The translations under genes were made by a program, and so were the position numbers. A stretch of 33,020 nt of DNA from positions 22,787-55,806 of the forward strand of contig JAIQFB010000038.1 of assembly GCA_020073485.1 (NCBI GenBank). The letters are read 5' to 3'. A model generated the notes under the pieces. The model was not told where the DNA came from and ran no database searches. It saw only the letters and a program-made list of their open reading frames with translations. Source of the stretch: Terriglobia bacterium (GTDB lineage: Bacteria > Acidobacteriota > Terriglobia > Acidiferrales > UBA7541). Shown piece by piece: positions 32,506-33,020 of the stretch (its first letter is position 1; each line of letters begins with the position of its first letter).

Positions 32506-33020
32506 ATGAGAGCCCTGAGACAGCTGAGAAAAATGTTCCGCGGGAAATTCGCTGGGCCTGTGGCCCTCGCGCTGGCTTGCGCGCTTTTCATCGCCGCAGC
32601 GGCGCGCGCCGACGAGATCAAGGTCGCCACGTCCGGCGGATTCACGGCCGCCTATCAGGAACTGGCTCCTCAATATGAAAGCACGACACACAACAAACTC
32701 GTGACCGTGTTCGGACCGTCGATGGGAACCACGCACGACGCCATTCCGAACCGCCTCGATCGGGGCGAGGAGATAGACGTCGTGATCCTGGCCGGGCCCG
32801 CACTGGCCGAACTCGTCAAGCAGGGCAAGGTCCTCGCGGACAGCCGCGTCGACCTGGTCAAATCCTACATCGCCCTGGCCGTGAAGGCCGGAGCGCCCCA
32901 CCCCGACATCAGCTCGGTGGACGCACTCAAGCGCACGCTGCTCGCGGCAAAATCCATCGCTTATTCCGACAGCGCCAGCGGCGTCTATCTCTCCACCGAA
33001 TTATTTCCGAAGCTGGGGAT
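32506..33020 (+). CDS. Periplasmic substrate-binding protein, ModA-like (3' end outside window)
   Basis: N-terminal 171 residues of a solute-binding protein, truncated by the window edge. A signal peptide with basic start and hydrophobic core (PVALALACALFIAAAARA, cut before DEI) is followed by IKVATSGGFTAAYQELAPQYE, FGPSMGTTHDAIPNRL, and EEIDVVILAGPALAELVKQGKV. These match the ModA/SBP_bac_11 type, whose well-known members bind molybdate or tungstate. Many homologues of this sub-branch are of unknown ligand and occur without ModBC. A molybdate role would fit the molybdoenzyme at 21.9-24.7 kb but is unproven. The ATG at 32506 has AAGGA with 5-nt spacing. Confidence 0.82.
   Translation, partial: MRALRQLRKMFRGKFAGPVALALACALFIAAAARADEIKVATSGGFTAAYQELAPQYESTTHNKLVTVFGPSMGTTHDAIPNRLDRGEEIDVVILAGPALAELVKQGKVLADSRVDLVKSYIALAVKAGAPHPDISSVDALKRTLLAAKSIAYSDSASGVYLSTELFPKLG

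Overview
The window is a GC-rich stretch (roughly 60% by eye) of a Gram-negative chromosome. The best fit is an Acidobacteriota genome (Terriglobia-like). The clues are: a FecR/DUF6600 Trp-rich exported protein, an Omp85 protein with many POTRA repeats beside a SurA-like protein and TamB, an atypical PilZ protein, short palindromic repeats scattered between genes, and frequent Tat-exported oxidoreductases and amidohydrolases. This assignment is inference, because there is no rRNA in the window. I see no transposase, phage gene, CRISPR array or obvious pseudogene.

Layout. Positions 1-7.4 kb, almost all on the minus strand, carry the FecR/DUF6600 protein, a small exported protein translationally coupled to ruvC, yebC, an exported metallo-beta-lactamase-fold lactonase-like hydrolase, and a PepF-type M3 oligoendopeptidase. 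From 7.8 to 9.7 kb there is a small Cys-containing protein, a hemerythrin-like protein and a MoeB/ThiF-type E1-like enzyme. From 9.9 to 17.6 kb there is an outer-membrane biogenesis operon: an Omp85/BamA-TamA-like protein, a SurA-N-like chaperone and TamB. From 17.7 to 19.4 kb there are an exported NTF2-fold protein, a two-helix membrane protein, a PilZ-like protein and tRNA-Leu(CAG).

The most interesting segment is 19.6-27.9 kb. It holds eutBC (ethanolamine ammonia-lyase) with no microcompartment genes, then a two-subunit molybdenum hydroxylase of the IorAB type with its own strong promoter, and then two unrelated glutamine synthetases (eukaryotic-like GSII and bacterial GSI) transcribed divergently. 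Together these could form a compact path: ethanolamine to acetaldehyde plus ammonia, aldehyde oxidation, and ammonia capture as glutamine. The two glutamine synthetase promoters have identical -35 and -10 hexamers with the same 17-bp spacing. The GSI has Phe where adenylylatable enzymes have the regulatory Tyr. Near-identical hairpin terminators lie downstream of the two genes. The joint pathway is a hypothesis; the individual enzyme assignments are solid.

Positions 28.0-33.0 kb hold a Tat-exported amidohydrolase (ACMSD-like), an MFS transporter, an OxlT-type MFS antiporter and the start of a ModA-like periplasmic binding protein that runs off the window. This looks like uptake and processing of small organic acids, but the substrates cannot be read from the sequence.

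Several intergenic gaps contain short palindromes around a core like CAGGCTtcAGCCTG, some as inverted pairs. They look like a REP/REPIN-type dispersed family.
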